Shown here in pieces: positions 35,954-43,708 of a DNA stretch of 64,000 bases; the first letter of the stretch is position 1; each line of letters starts with the position of its first letter. The notes beneath the pieces were generated by a model. That model saw nothing but the letters and a program-made list of their open reading frames with translations, searched no databases and had not been told where the DNA came from. Source of the stretch: a virus. The translations under genes were made by a program, and so were the position numbers. The stretch is taken from positions 1 to 64,000 of IMG/VR virus record IMGVR_UViG_3300035670_000145. One strand, written 5' to 3'.

Positions 35954-36463
35954 CTATAGCACCACTCTCGGCCGCAAGCCAAGGCGCACCCTGTTCTCCT
36001 CAATGCTTTCTCCGACAGATCTGCCTATTAAATACATTGCCGCGTCAAATAATGTATTTGCATCATCTTTTGCGTTGCCAAGCATTAAGTTACAGGAGCC
36101 GCATAAAATTCCTCTGACATGATTTAATGAATGGCAGTGATCCACGACAAAATTTCCGCTTGCGTGATTTGGCTCTGTAGTGCCACAAATTGCACAGCAA
36201 TAATTCTGCTTGGCGAATAATTCATTCCACTGTTCAACGGTCATTCCATAATTAATCTTCAAGCTTTGCGCCCTGGATTTTTGAGCGCAATATTTCTCCT
36301 TTTGCCTTTTAAGTACATCCTCTTTTCTCTGCTCATAGCTAGAAGATGCGGCGGTTTTTGTGCATAATCTGCACCTTGCAGTAAGGCCGTCTTTTACTCT
36401 TTTTTCCTTGTAAAAATCGCTAGCCTGCTTAAGCTCACCACACATGACGCATTGTTTTTTCAT
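35954..36463 (-). CDS. HNH endonuclease, endonuclease VII-like (169 aa)
   Basis: N-terminal zinc motif CVMCGELKQASDFY...CRLC and C-terminal 'NYCCAICGTTEPNHASGNFV', then 'VDHCHSLNHVRGILCGSCN' fit the recombination endonuclease VII family (zinc-bound beta-beta-alpha metal fold). It lies just downstream of the reductase small subunit gene, a common spot for homing endonucleases. Confidence 0.9.
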   Translation of the reverse strand: MKKQCVMCGELKQASDFYKEKRVKDGLTARCRLCTKTAASSSYEQRKEDVLKRQKEKYCAQKSRAQSLKINYGMTVEQWNELFAKQNYCCAICGTTEPNHASGNFVVDHCHSLNHVRGILCGSCNLMLGNAKDDANTLFDAAMYLIGRSVGESIEENRVRLGLRPRVVL

Positions 36464-36513
36464 GGCAGGATGGGCTCGAAAAATAAAATTCTAGCCCATC
36501 CCACAATTAAAAC

Positions 36514-37251
36514 CTAGCGCCCGTAAGAAGGCAGGTCGTAATTTGCGCTTTCGAAAAACGCCAAACTCCGCGCCCTACGAGTGTCGGCCATTTCAGGGGC
36601 CTTGCCAGTAAAGAACAAATTTTCAGACTGGCGCATCCAGAAATCTTTATCCAGCCATTGATTAGAGGAAGATCCAAGCTTGTCAAATAGCCACGCGGCA
36701 GTAGCCTTCCGAAGTTTATTCAGGCTTTGGGAATCTTCCTCTCCAAGCTCTTTCGCCACCATCCCATGCACTGCCGTATGAACCCGTTCATCGCGAGAAA
36801 TATCGGCTGAGACAGTGCGCATACCAATATCGCCGTTCTGCCTAAAGAATGGCAAAGCGACAAAGAAAACGCTCCGTTCAAGAATGGAGGCTTTATGGAT
36901 GGGGTGGGCGGGATGCTCCATCCACGCCTTCAAAATGTTCATCACCTCTTTTTCTGCTTTGGCATCCGTGCCATGAGCAGCGGCGATGTAGCTCAATGCT
37001 TGGTCGTGACGTTCTTCATCTTCCTGGTTTGAACGCAAAGCCTCAATCACTCCAGGAGTAGAGGGAAGATCGCGATGCAAACCTTGCTCTAGTAATTCTT
37101 TCACCGGAAGTTCAAGATGACGCAATGCCAAGGCACGAAAAATTGTATCTTCACCGCCGCATACAACGGCACCTTTTCCGACTGGAACGGCCTGCCAAGG
37201 GCGTTTTTTTGCAATGGTAGACAAATAGGGAGAGTCTGCAACGGCGACCAT
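36514..37251 (-). CDS. nrdB: Ribonucleotide reductase small subunit-like, no radical Tyr (245 aa)
   Basis: Ferritin-like di-metal helices: an acidic residue in 'LRHLELPVKE' (likely E47), E79-E-R-H82, E125 in 'ILERSVFF' and E155-R-V-H158 in 'ISRDERVHTAVH'. The residue four after the first His, normally the radical Tyr, is Leu (L86). The large subunit lies 73 bp upstream in the same operon. This fits the class I reductases reported in cyanopodo- and cyanosiphoviruses, whose small subunit was long overlooked. Metal and radical type cannot be read from sequence. Confidence 0.75.
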   Translation of the reverse strand: MVAVADSPYLSTIAKKRPWQAVPVGKGAVVCGGEDTIFRALALRHLELPVKELLEQGLHRDLPSTPGVIEALRSNQEDEERHDQALSYIAAAHGTDAKAEKEVMNILKAWMEHPAHPIHKASILERSVFFVALPFFRQNGDIGMRTVSADISRDERVHTAVHGMVAKELGEEDSQSLNKLRKATAAWLFDKLGSSSNQWLDKDFWMRQSENLFFTGKAPEMADTRRARSLAFFESANYDLPSYGR

Positions 37252-37324
37252 TTTAGTAATGCAATGGGGAAAGAATGAAAAAGGGGGAGTAAGTCCCCCT
37301 TATGAACGAATTGTGGAGGGCTTT

Positions 37325-38773
37325 TTATTCAGCGCAGGCGCTGCAGAAGCCAGCGTCCAAACTGCAAGAGACAGTTTCCTCCTCGGCCTCGCTGTCATCA
37401 AGGCCAAACATGGTCTTAAACGAGTCGTCCAATGCCGCGTAGGCGTCGTCTTTGCGCTGCGTTTCAGGCGTCACCTGAAGAGCATAGTAAAGACTTGTCT
37501 GAGGAGATTCTAGCCAAGTCCGAAGGAACTCTTTGCTATAAATAACTTGATCACTCCAGTGGTTAATCGAATACCCATGGAAAAGACCAGTGTTTTGAAA
37601 TAACTTAACAATATTATTTGCCACCTTAAAAAATGCCTCCCATCCTACTTCTGCCGCAATTTCCACTTCCCCATAGTCAAAACTTTCCACGCCAAAGGTG
37701 CCAGAGTCCCTGTCAACAAGCCGTCCGATGGGAGGGGCAATTTCAGGGGCAGTGGTGAAACCTTTCTTGTCGAGATAGCGATAGGAGCAGGAAGCAGTGG
37801 GAGCAATGCAGAAGGCCCGTTCCATGCCGTGCTCACGAGCAATCTTCGCTGCTGCTTCAATGCCATCGCGAATGGCCTTTGCAGCCCTTCCAGCGGGCTG
37901 CTCGTGCCAGTAATGGCACCATGGGTGGGGATCGTCCTCATTCAGGGCTTCCAGGGCCTTCCCGAAGTCTTTGTAGGAAATGCCATGGAGGGAAAGGAAG
38001 TTGGCAAGACCAAGCATGCCAAGACCCACTTGCTTATCAATAGAAGGGGGAAGGTATTCGCCAGTGTCACCAACGCCTGTGTTGGGATGGAGCTCGCACA
38101 ATTGCTTCATGCCCTCGACAAAGGCTTCCTCTACTTCATCGATGTCGCAAGCACCCATGTTGACGTGCTGAAGAAGGCAAGTGCCACGGTGAGGAAGATA
38201 AACTTCAAGGCAGACATTGGCACGGATGCGCTTTCCTTCTTGATCGTACCGAATTTTGTTAAGCCAGATGTCGCCAGAAGCAATGCCTTTTAGCAGCTCA
38301 TCAATAAGCTCTTGAGAAGAGTTCTCAATAAACTGTTCATCCACATTCACACACCTCTTCACCCATGGAAGCTCTTGACGAGAAGCTTTGATGAAATCAA
38401 GAATGTCAGGATGCGAATAGTCAAGATGAAGCACTACGGCCCCATTTTTATAGCGTCCGCCTCTGCGAAGAATTTCATTGAGCGTGGAATAAATTTTGCC
38501 GAAGCTAATGGGACCACTTGCAACAAGGCCTTTTCCATTTTCATCGCCTTTGCCACGCAGCTCAGACAAATGCACTGCTACGCCTGCACCATTGCGCAGG
38601 CCATGAGAAACAAAACGCCACGATGCTTCAATGCCATTTTCCCCCTCCATTGAATCATCCACGACGAAGACCGTGCAGCTTACGGGCAGTCTTCCGTCTG
38701 CTTCGTCAAGCCAGCTTTGCACACGACCGGTGCGAGCAATCTTTTCACACTTCGCCTGTTCCTTGAGCTTCAT
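37325..38773 (-). CDS. nrdA: Ribonucleotide reductase large subunit, class I, no ATP cone (482 aa)
   Basis: Contains the redox/catalytic Cys set C33, C188 (in N186-V-C188-L-E190) and C199, matching E. coli NrdA C225, C439 and C462. It also has the radical-transfer Tyr pair in SLYYAL (Y429-Y430) and a C-terminal FCSAC tail. The N-terminal ATP cone and helical part (about 190 residues) are absent, as in the short cyanophage enzymes. The YY pair and the partner gene argue for class I, not B12-dependent class II. A terminator lies just upstream, so its promoter must lie between 38774 and the hairpin or read-through is used. Confidence 0.88.
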   Translation of the reverse strand: MKLKEQAKCEKIARTGRVQSWLDEADGRLPVSCTVFVVDDSMEGENGIEASWRFVSHGLRNGAGVAVHLSELRGKGDENGKGLVASGPISFGKIYSTLNEILRRGGRYKNGAVVLHLDYSHPDILDFIKASRQELPWVKRCVNVDEQFIENSSQELIDELLKGIASGDIWLNKIRYDQEGKRIRANVCLEVYLPHRGTCLLQHVNMGACDIDEVEEAFVEGMKQLCELHPNTGVGDTGEYLPPSIDKQVGLGMLGLANFLSLHGISYKDFGKALEALNEDDPHPWCHYWHEQPAGRAAKAIRDGIEAAAKIAREHGMERAFCIAPTASCSYRYLDKKGFTTAPEIAPPIGRLVDRDSGTFGVESFDYGEVEIAAEVGWEAFFKVANNIVKLFQNTGLFHGYSINHWSDQVIYSKEFLRTWLESPQTSLYYALQVTPETQRKDDAYAALDDSFKTMFGLDDSEAEEETVSCSLDAGFCSACAE

Positions 38774-38781
38774 AAGACAAC

Positions 38782-38800
38782 AAAAGCCCGCCTAGCGGGC
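38782..38800 (-). terminator. Terminator upstream of reductase genes
   Basis: GCCCGC-CTA-GCGGGC (38786-38800) followed on the minus strand by TTTTGTTG. It separates the small gene at 38846-39034 from the reductase operon. Confidence 0.75.
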
Positions 38801-38845
38801 CAACGACCAACCAAAGCAGACTAGCGCAAAAACCTTTGCCCTCAG

Positions 38846-39034
38846 TCAATCACACAAGCCTTCAGAATCACTTCCGCTTTGAGCATCCTTTGCAAACAGC
38901 ACAGCCTCGTTGCGAGAGCGAAAATAATAGGGCCGTCCTTCGTGAGCAATGAACCAGCTAAAGCCAGGCCGGCTATGAGCTGGCCACACCTTAATGCTGC
39001 CCACCATAAAAGGCATTGGCAAATCATCAAACAT
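38846..39034 (-). CDS. Small protein of unknown function (62 aa)
   Basis: 62 aa, ATG 39034, with 'VWPAHSRPGFSWFIAHEGRP' and 'RSRNEAVLFAKDA'. Leftward, between the divergent glycosyltransferase-like gene and the reductase terminator. No family recognised. Confidence 0.6.
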   Translation of the reverse strand: MFDDLPMPFMVGSIKVWPAHSRPGFSWFIAHEGRPYYFRSRNEAVLFAKDAQSGSDSEGLCD

Positions 39035-39119
39035 GGCTTGATGGCTATGATTTCTTAGGCTACTAGAAAAATAAAATACAAACGGTAAAATAGACTACGC
39101 AAAAGAAAATTTTTATTTT

Positions 39120-40091
39120 TTGGCCGTGTACATCGCTCTTCTCTTCTCTGGCCATAAGCGTTCTTTCTTTAAGCATGTGGGGCGATGGAGAGAAATGATA
39201 AAAGAGCTGGAAGACGGAGGAGCTGTTGTTAATTGCTTCTTCCATTCATGGACTGTTGATTGTCATGCTGAGATGAAAGGCAATCGACGCATTGAAGGCT
39301 CCTATGTGAAAAGCCCGCTAGAAGACAAAGAGGGCATGATAATGGCATTGCCGTTTCGCAATTATTTCTTTGAAAACGAAGAAGAGCAAGAGGCTCTTTT
39401 GCAGCTTCCCGAAAGAGCATTTCTCTTAGACAAGCAAGCAGCGAAAAAGCACATTGGCATGCAACTCTATTCAATGCAGCGCAGCTACGAAGCAATGCTT
39501 CAATGGGAAAAGGAAAATAATATCGAACACGATACCATTGTTAAACTTCGTTTCGACATCTCTCCTGCCAGATGGAACGTCCGGGAATTTTTCCTCTCCA
39601 CTGACCATCGTTTCCAAAATTTACTGATTGCTGCAAACGAAAAGGCTCACCCTCACCCCGGCGGAGGCGGTGGCTGTCTCCAATGCAATCGCTTGCACAC
39701 TGAATGGTGGGAAGATCAATGGAAAGGAAAAAAGGAGGGGCCAGAACCTACCACTGAACTGTGGCTGCATGAAGGCGCCCATGCAAATGACATTTGCGAC
39801 CTTTATGCCATTGGCAACAGGAAAACAATGTCTCGCTATATGACTGTCTACAGCAGGGCTGTTGAACTATATTCGCCAGATCTTTTTGAGCGCTCTTATT
39901 ACTGTTGGCACAATGAAAAAAGAAAAGGAGCAATTACTTGCTCCTATGACAGTGCTGATTTAAGGATTAAAGCTTCAGGAAAAGAAATGGAAGACGAGCG
40001 CATTGCTTGCTTCTACCCTGAACGACTACAGCGTCTTAATTTAGAAGGTTTTGCAGTGTTGCATGCTGCTTCTGTTTTTTATCGAGACTAA
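39120..40091 (+). CDS. Glycosyltransferase-like protein (323 aa)
   Basis: 'VYIALLFSGHKRSFFKH' at the start, 'IVKLRFDISP' near residue 145 and 'ICDLYAIGNRKTMSRYMTVY' near 225 match predicted capsule-type glycosyltransferases. The start codon is not clear: TTG 39120 or GTG 39126, neither with a Shine-Dalgarno. The only rightward gene for about 15 kb. Its end overlaps the convergent gene by 4 bp. It may work with the glycan block at 24-29 kb. Confidence 0.65.
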   Translation: MAVYIALLFSGHKRSFFKHVGRWREMIKELEDGGAVVNCFFHSWTVDCHAEMKGNRRIEGSYVKSPLEDKEGMIMALPFRNYFFENEEEQEALLQLPERAFLLDKQAAKKHIGMQLYSMQRSYEAMLQWEKENNIEHDTIVKLRFDISPARWNVREFFLSTDHRFQNLLIAANEKAHPHPGGGGGCLQCNRLHTEWWEDQWKGKKEGPEPTTELWLHEGAHANDICDLYAIGNRKTMSRYMTVYSRAVELYSPDLFERSYYCWHNEKRKGAITCSYDSADLRIKASGKEMEDERIACFYPERLQRLNLEGFAVLHAASVFYRD

Positions 40092-40459
40092 TCAAGAACA
40101 CTGGGCTTGACATAGGAGGCAAAGCGCTCTTCCAAGAAGTCGATGGTAGTACCAGCGAAGCCTTCTTCAATAAATTCTTCCTTGAGCCAAAGAAATACAA
40201 GCCCCATGATGATTTCTGTAGTTTCGCACGCATTAGTGGCAGGGTGTTCAATGGTGGCAAACACCCTGTCGAAGATGGTGGTCTCTTCAGCGGCGTTTTC
40301 TTTTTCTTGATCGCGCATGGCAGCAAGGTAGCCAAAGGCAGCAGCAGTGGCCATGTCTTTACAAATGGAAAAGCCTTTAAAGCGCTTCTTCAGGGCAGGA
40401 AGCTCAGGACCGCTCGTGTGGTCCATGGCAAGGGCAAACAGTTCTTCGTCGAAGGGCAT
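40088..40459 (-). CDS. Protein of unknown function (123 aa)
   Basis: ATG 40459 (MPFDEELFALAMDHTSGPEL). Helical, with Cys residues at the middle and a hydrophobic 'IIMGLVFLWLKEEF' helix. Same operon as the next two leftward genes. No family known. Confidence 0.6.
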   Translation of the reverse strand: MPFDEELFALAMDHTSGPELPALKKRFKGFSICKDMATAAAFGYLAAMRDQEKENAAEETTIFDRVFATIEHPATNACETTEIIMGLVFLWLKEEFIEEGFAGTTIDFLEERFASYVKPSVLD

Positions 40460-40464
40460 GGTGA

Positions 40465-40707
40465 TCACCAGTCGGGATAGGAGAACGGTAGCTGGTCTTC
40501 GCCTTTTGTCAATTCCCAGCTCATTAAGGTCATTTGATGGCCTTGCTTGCCCGTGTATGTTCCTGGCTGGTAGTAGATGGTCCTCTCTGGCCTGATGGCC
40601 TTCTCAAGCTCTCTAACTGCCTTGTCCCAAGAACGCTCAGAAGGCACATACACCCTCCATTGCTCTCTCACTTCCACTAAGTCGCAACGACTGTCTGTGT
40701 AGGCCAT
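40465..40707 (-). CDS. Small protein of unknown function (80 aa)
   Basis: 80 aa, ATG 40707 (MAYTDSRCDLVEVREQWRVY). Lies 5 bp upstream of the next leftward gene's start. Unknown function. Confidence 0.6.
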   Translation of the reverse strand: MAYTDSRCDLVEVREQWRVYVPSERSWDKAVRELEKAIRPERTIYYQPGTYTGKQGHQMTLMSWELTKGEDQLPFSYPDW

Positions 40708-40714
40708 GGAGGAA

Positions 40715-41353
40715 TCAAACAGAAAGAGACCTCACGCTTTTACGAGGAGCCCTTGGCTTGATGAGCATAGCGTAGTGGGCCTCTCCCTGTTCTGTCAGCT
40801 CATAAAGCCCCTGCTCTGGCCGCCTAACTATGCCTTCCGCTAAGAGCTTGCCAAGCGTGTTATAGATGGTTTGAAGGGGAATGGCTGCTCCTGGCAAGGC
40901 ATGAAGCGTAGATGGGGCGCAGGGTTCCTGGGACTGCCCTAGAAGTTCGATAATCACTTCCTTTGCCGTGGGCATTGCCTTTTCATCACCACTTGGCCTC
41001 CATAGCAATCTTCCCCTGCAGCGGCCGATAATGGCACGAGCTTGTCTTGTGGAGCAAGGCAGTTCCCTGATGAAGGCCTGCAAAGCAGCATTGTTTTCGT
41101 GCCAACAGGGAGACACTGGCGATTTTGATGGCGCAAGGTCCTCTATATGAGTGGTAAGTCGTTTTTCGTCTTCTAGCGAGGCTTGCACCACTTTTAGGAC
41201 GATGAGACGACTCGGACAGCAATGGAGGAAATTGTGAAGGGTTTCGTTGACGGCGGCGATATTGGTGCGCCATGAGCAGTGGACAAAGGCTGGAATACCT
41301 TCCCACTGCACGAAAAAGAACTGACCGTCGCTGTGCTCCCAGTCCAGGGACAT
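40715..41353 (-). CDS. Winged-helix protein of unknown function (212 aa)
   Basis: ATG 41353 (MSLDWEHSDGQFFFVQWEGI). The N-terminal half is unassigned; residues about 135-200 ('IPLQTIYNTLGKLLAEGIVR', then 'PEQGLYELTEQG') look like a winged helix of the PadR/Fur-like kind. It lies next to the large repeat-rich non-coding region, so it could bind there. Confidence 0.65.
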   Translation of the reverse strand: MSLDWEHSDGQFFFVQWEGIPAFVHCSWRTNIAAVNETLHNFLHCCPSRLIVLKVVQASLEDEKRLTTHIEDLAPSKSPVSPCWHENNAALQAFIRELPCSTRQARAIIGRCRGRLLWRPSGDEKAMPTAKEVIIELLGQSQEPCAPSTLHALPGAAIPLQTIYNTLGKLLAEGIVRRPEQGLYELTEQGEAHYAMLIKPRAPRKSVRSLSV

Positions 41354-41561
41354 GGCTTCTAAGGGGCTTACCAAAGCACCATATCACTTACCAGCTCATT
41401 GTCAACTCAGGAATTCCCTCCTCTTTGCTCGCACTTACCACCATAGGCAAATTACAATAGCTGTATGGCGCAGCGTATGTCCTCTGACAGGCAACGCAGC
41501 CACGAAAGGACCGTCACGAGCAGCTCAGCTCCCTTCGCCTGAGCCGCTTCGAGCGGGAGCA

Positions 41562-41632
41562 GCCGCCTTGGCGGCGTGTCACGAAGGCCGCAACGCGCCT
41601 TAGCCCCCAAGGCGAACGAACCTAGCGGCCTT
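41562..41632. repeat. GC-rich hairpin cluster, copy 1
   Basis: GCCGCC-TT-GGCGGC (41562-41575) is followed by an outer stem AAGGCCGC (41584-41591)/GCGGCCTT (41625-41632) that encloses an inner stem CGCCTT/AAGGCG (41596-41614). The inner loop and 3' flank recur at 41711-41759. Confidence 0.65.
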
Positions 41633-41710
41633 CTGCCCCCAGCGACCTTGTCATAGCGGCTCTTCTCAACAACCCTCCTCTCGACTGCTTCTTTTAAGAA
41701 ACCTTTGCCA

Positions 41711-41759
41711 GGAGCCCGTTACGAGCAATAGCCCCCAAGGCGTACGATCCTAGGGCTCC
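41711..41759. repeat. GC-rich hairpin, copy 2
   Basis: Stem GGAGCCC (41711-41717)/GGGCTCC (41753-41759). The enclosed sequence shares TAGCCCCCAAGGCG and a related ACGA-CCTAG-G flank with the copy at 41601-41629, although the outer stems differ. Confidence 0.6.
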
Positions 41760-41834
41760 CTCCTAACCACCTTCTTTTCAACTATTTCTTTTCTGACAGT
41801 AGTGTGATCGCCCATGGTGTGCGCAGCTACCGCC

Positions 41835-41883
41835 AGTCTCATTGTTTTCTCATTTGAGACTAATTTGAGACAATATTGAGACT
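41835..41883. repeat. Iteron-like repeats (TTGAGAC x3, 11-bp period) with inverted copy
   Basis: TGAGAC at 41855, 41866 and 41877, exactly 11 bp apart (one helical turn), preceded by an inverted copy AGTCTCA at 41835-41841 that pairs with 41855-41861. Typical of repeated protein-binding sites. Confidence 0.65.
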
Positions 41884-41941
41884 AAAGAAGGGGCACGAAC
41901 AACGCCGCTTGGGGCGGCTCCTGAACATAGGCCCCTTCTTT
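41884..41941. repeat. 11-bp perfect inverted repeat with internal hairpin
   Basis: AAAGAAGGGGC (41884-41894) and GCCCCTTCTTT (41931-41941), enclosing GCCGC-TTGGG-GCGGC. Directly after the TTGAGAC repeats. It could act as a bidirectional terminator or structural element. Confidence 0.65.
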
Positions 41942-41977
41942 GCACAATTCAACATTCGGGCACTATCTTGCGCTCGG

Positions 41978-42039
41978 GAACGATCTTAGTGCGCTCACTC
42001 CTTCTCGTAAGCTTTAGATCGTTCGCGCAGTGCGCACTA
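41978..42039. repeat. Two interleaved inverted repeats (pseudoknot-like)
   Basis: GAACGATCT (41978-41986) pairs with AGATCGTTC (42016-42024), and TAGTGCGC (41987-41994) pairs with GCGCACTA (42032-42039). The order A-B-A'-B' means both cannot form as simple hairpins, but an H-type pseudoknot or alternative cruciforms can. Confidence 0.65.
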
Positions 42040-42112
42040 GCCTTTCGCCCATAAAAAATAAACGAAAAAAAACGCGGAAAAAGGAAAAAAGTCGTTTAAA
42101 AATTGCGTCGCT

Positions 42113-42304
42113 TTAAAAAGGGGTGCCCCCGCCCCAATCCACTCCCATAGCAGGCGCTACTGCTCCCTGTCTGTATCCGTTGCTACCGTTTGGCGGATTG
42201 TCACGTAAAGTTACGTTCAAATCTGGCCGCAAATTTAGGGATTGTCTCTCTAAACCACGCAACAATAGGCGCCCACTATGAAGCAGACGCCCTGTTGATT
42301 TCAA
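42113..42304 (-). CDS. Doubtful small gene (63 aa)
   Basis: Open from TTG 42304, one base after the upstream stop, to 42113. The product (MKSTGRLLHSGRLLLRGLER...) is basic, low in protein-like features and without a Shine-Dalgarno. Possibly real by position only. Confidence 0.25.
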   Translation of the reverse strand: MKSTGRLLHSGRLLLRGLERQSLNLRPDLNVTLRDNPPNGSNGYRQGAVAPAMGVDWGGGTPF

Positions 42305-42305
42305 C

Positions 42306-42470
42306 CTATTGTTCTTCAGCGCCTATGATTTCACTAGAGACAATAGCTTCATGGTCGAAACTATAGTCTGCATCCGCTACCACCTCGTGAGGATTTGCGG
42401 CCCCTGATATAACCAACTTAACTGTAACGTAGACTGTAGCCTGCGCAGTGTGATTGTAACGTTGCATCAT
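42306..42470 (-). CDS. Small acidic protein (54 aa)
   Basis: ATGATG at 42470 overlaps the upstream stop (ATGA). The 54-aa product has alternating beta pattern ('ATVYVTVKLVISGAANPHEV', then 'DADYSFDHEAIVSSEIIG') as in small phage proteins of unknown role. Last clear gene of the three-gene module 42306-43572. Confidence 0.6.
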   Translation of the reverse strand: MMQRYNHTAQATVYVTVKLVISGAANPHEVVADADYSFDHEAIVSSEIIGAEEQ

Positions 42471-43066
42471 GCCACCTCCCGAATCATGCGGCGCCATGTG
42501 CACCATGTGATAGCCTGAACTTGCGCCGGCTTATAGTTTGTGCCCATAATGCCGTTAATTTGTGATGCTGCAATGGTAAAGTCTGCAGCGATTGCAGCGT
42601 AAAGTTTAGGACTGATCTTAGGCGTTTTAGTTGTTGACACTCTATCGCCCAGCCAAAGACTGTAGGCATGACCGTCAACACAAACAACGTCGTAATTTCC
42701 CATAATGCAATCATAAAAAGCGCGCACTTTCAGACCGCCCAGTATGTCAAGCGGCGCAAGTCCTGCCAGGATTTGCAATGCTTTAGCCTTATTTGCGTTG
42801 TACGTGCTGACTTTCAGCGCTGCGCAATCACCGCCGGAAGCGTACAACTTGCAAAGTAAATCAGCGTCTACGATGTTGCGCTCCCACCGATTGTTTGGAC
42901 TCAGCGCTGCAATCACGCCCGCTACAGTCTGCAGACTGAGACCATGGTTGTTAGCGATTGTCTGCGCGATTGTTTGCGCCTGATTGTACCATTGACTGCC
43001 ATATTGTATTTCAGCATGATTTGCGCTGAAATAGACCGCGAGAATAGCGCCGTGTGAAATTTTCAT
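42467..43066 (-). CDS. HhH-GPD-like (DNA glycosylase-like) protein (199 aa)
   Basis: ATG 43066 (MKISHGAILAVYFSANHAEI). 'LSLQTVAGVIAALSPNNRWE' and 'VCVDGHAYSLWLGDR' resemble the helix-hairpin-helix and catalytic Asp ('VDTH') segments of HhH-GPD glycosylases, but identity is low. It resembles a widespread phage family without assigned function. It may act on modified or damaged bases; unproven. Confidence 0.55.
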   Translation of the reverse strand: MKISHGAILAVYFSANHAEIQYGSQWYNQAQTIAQTIANNHGLSLQTVAGVIAALSPNNRWERNIVDADLLCKLYASGGDCAALKVSTYNANKAKALQILAGLAPLDILGGLKVRAFYDCIMGNYDVVCVDGHAYSLWLGDRVSTTKTPKISPKLYAAIAADFTIAASQINGIMGTNYKPAQVQAITWCTWRRMIREVA

Positions 43067-43115
43067 GGCCGTTTGTTTGTGATTGTTTGTTTGTGATTGT
43101 TTGTTTGTGATTGTC
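43067..43115 (-). repeat. Tandem 14-bp repeat in leader of the 199-aa gene
   Basis: On the minus strand a 14-bp unit (AATCACAAACAAAC) is repeated about three times right up to the ATG at 43066. It replaces the usual Shine-Dalgarno region and is A/C only on the mRNA strand, hence unstructured. Confidence 0.7.
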
Positions 43116-43572
43116 AGAACGCTTTGATTAGTTTCTGCGGCTGAAATTCGCCATGATATAAACATGCTGCAGCTTGTAAAATTATTTCAGAATGCAGCAG
43201 CCACCAGATATCTCTAGGCGCTGATTTGCGCGCCATTTTATAGCTGAATATTTCACCGCTCAGAGTAGAGTCAAATCCGCCGCTTATGTGGTGCCAATCA
43301 TGCACAGCGCGAAATTTAGCATTGTCAGCAAAGCTAAGAAATGGGTGATTGTTGTGCAGCACGCTGATAGCTAGGACGTTTGATTGCCGATATATCCGCT
43401 GCGCAACAGATAGATCTACCTCCTGATACCAGAAATCAACGTGGCATGGCAGACGATCGAATTCGGCGCAAATCCACGTGCGCAGCGCTGCGCGCTCGGC
43501 TTCGGTGGGATCGGTAGGCGCTGCAGCGTAGAGAGCTGCTAGGCGCGCTGCTAGGCGTGATTGATGGACCAT
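43114..43572 (-). CDS. His-rich conserved phage protein (152 aa)
   Basis: ATG 43572 (MVHQSRLAARLAALYAAAPT) preferred over an upstream TTG. 'LSFADNAKFRAVHDWHHISG' followed by 'GGFDSTLSGEIFSY' is a His/Asp/Glu pattern I associate with a phage family next to the glycosylase-like gene; a metal site is plausible. Function unknown. Confidence 0.6.
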   Translation of the reverse strand: MVHQSRLAARLAALYAAAPTDPTEAERAALRTWICAEFDRLPCHVDFWYQEVDLSVAQRIYRQSNVLAISVLHNNHPFLSFADNAKFRAVHDWHHISGGFDSTLSGEIFSYKMARKSAPRDIWWLLHSEIILQAAACLYHGEFQPQKLIKAF

Positions 43573-43688
43573 TTGCGGATTGCTAGTGAAAATCGCTGCA
43601 TCGCTGCAGCAAACAAACAATAGGCGCAAGCGGCCAGAATGCTAGGTCACATAGGGAACACTGATCGCGGCAGACTGGTCATGCGTCA

Positions 43689-43708
43689 GATAAGCGGATA
43701 CGCTTATC
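43689..43708. repeat. 20-bp palindrome
   Basis: GATAAGCG-GATA-CGCTTATC, a perfect 8-bp inverted repeat with a 4-nt centre. Likely operator-type site. Confidence 0.6.

Larger units (their letters stand above)
41375..42112. other. Non-coding region rich in inverted and direct repeats (738 bp)
   Basis: No convincing gene. The first half is GC-rich with several hairpins; the middle holds iteron-like TTGAGAC repeats and an 11-bp inverted repeat; the end has interleaved inverted repeats and an A/T-rich tract (about 42048-42117). Individual elements are listed separately. Candidate replication or control region. Confidence 0.6.

Noticed and set aside
37325-38773. Class II (B12-dependent) reductase
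   Set aside because: The Tyr-Tyr radical path and adjacent ferritin-like gene fit class I, as reported for similar cyanophage enzymes.
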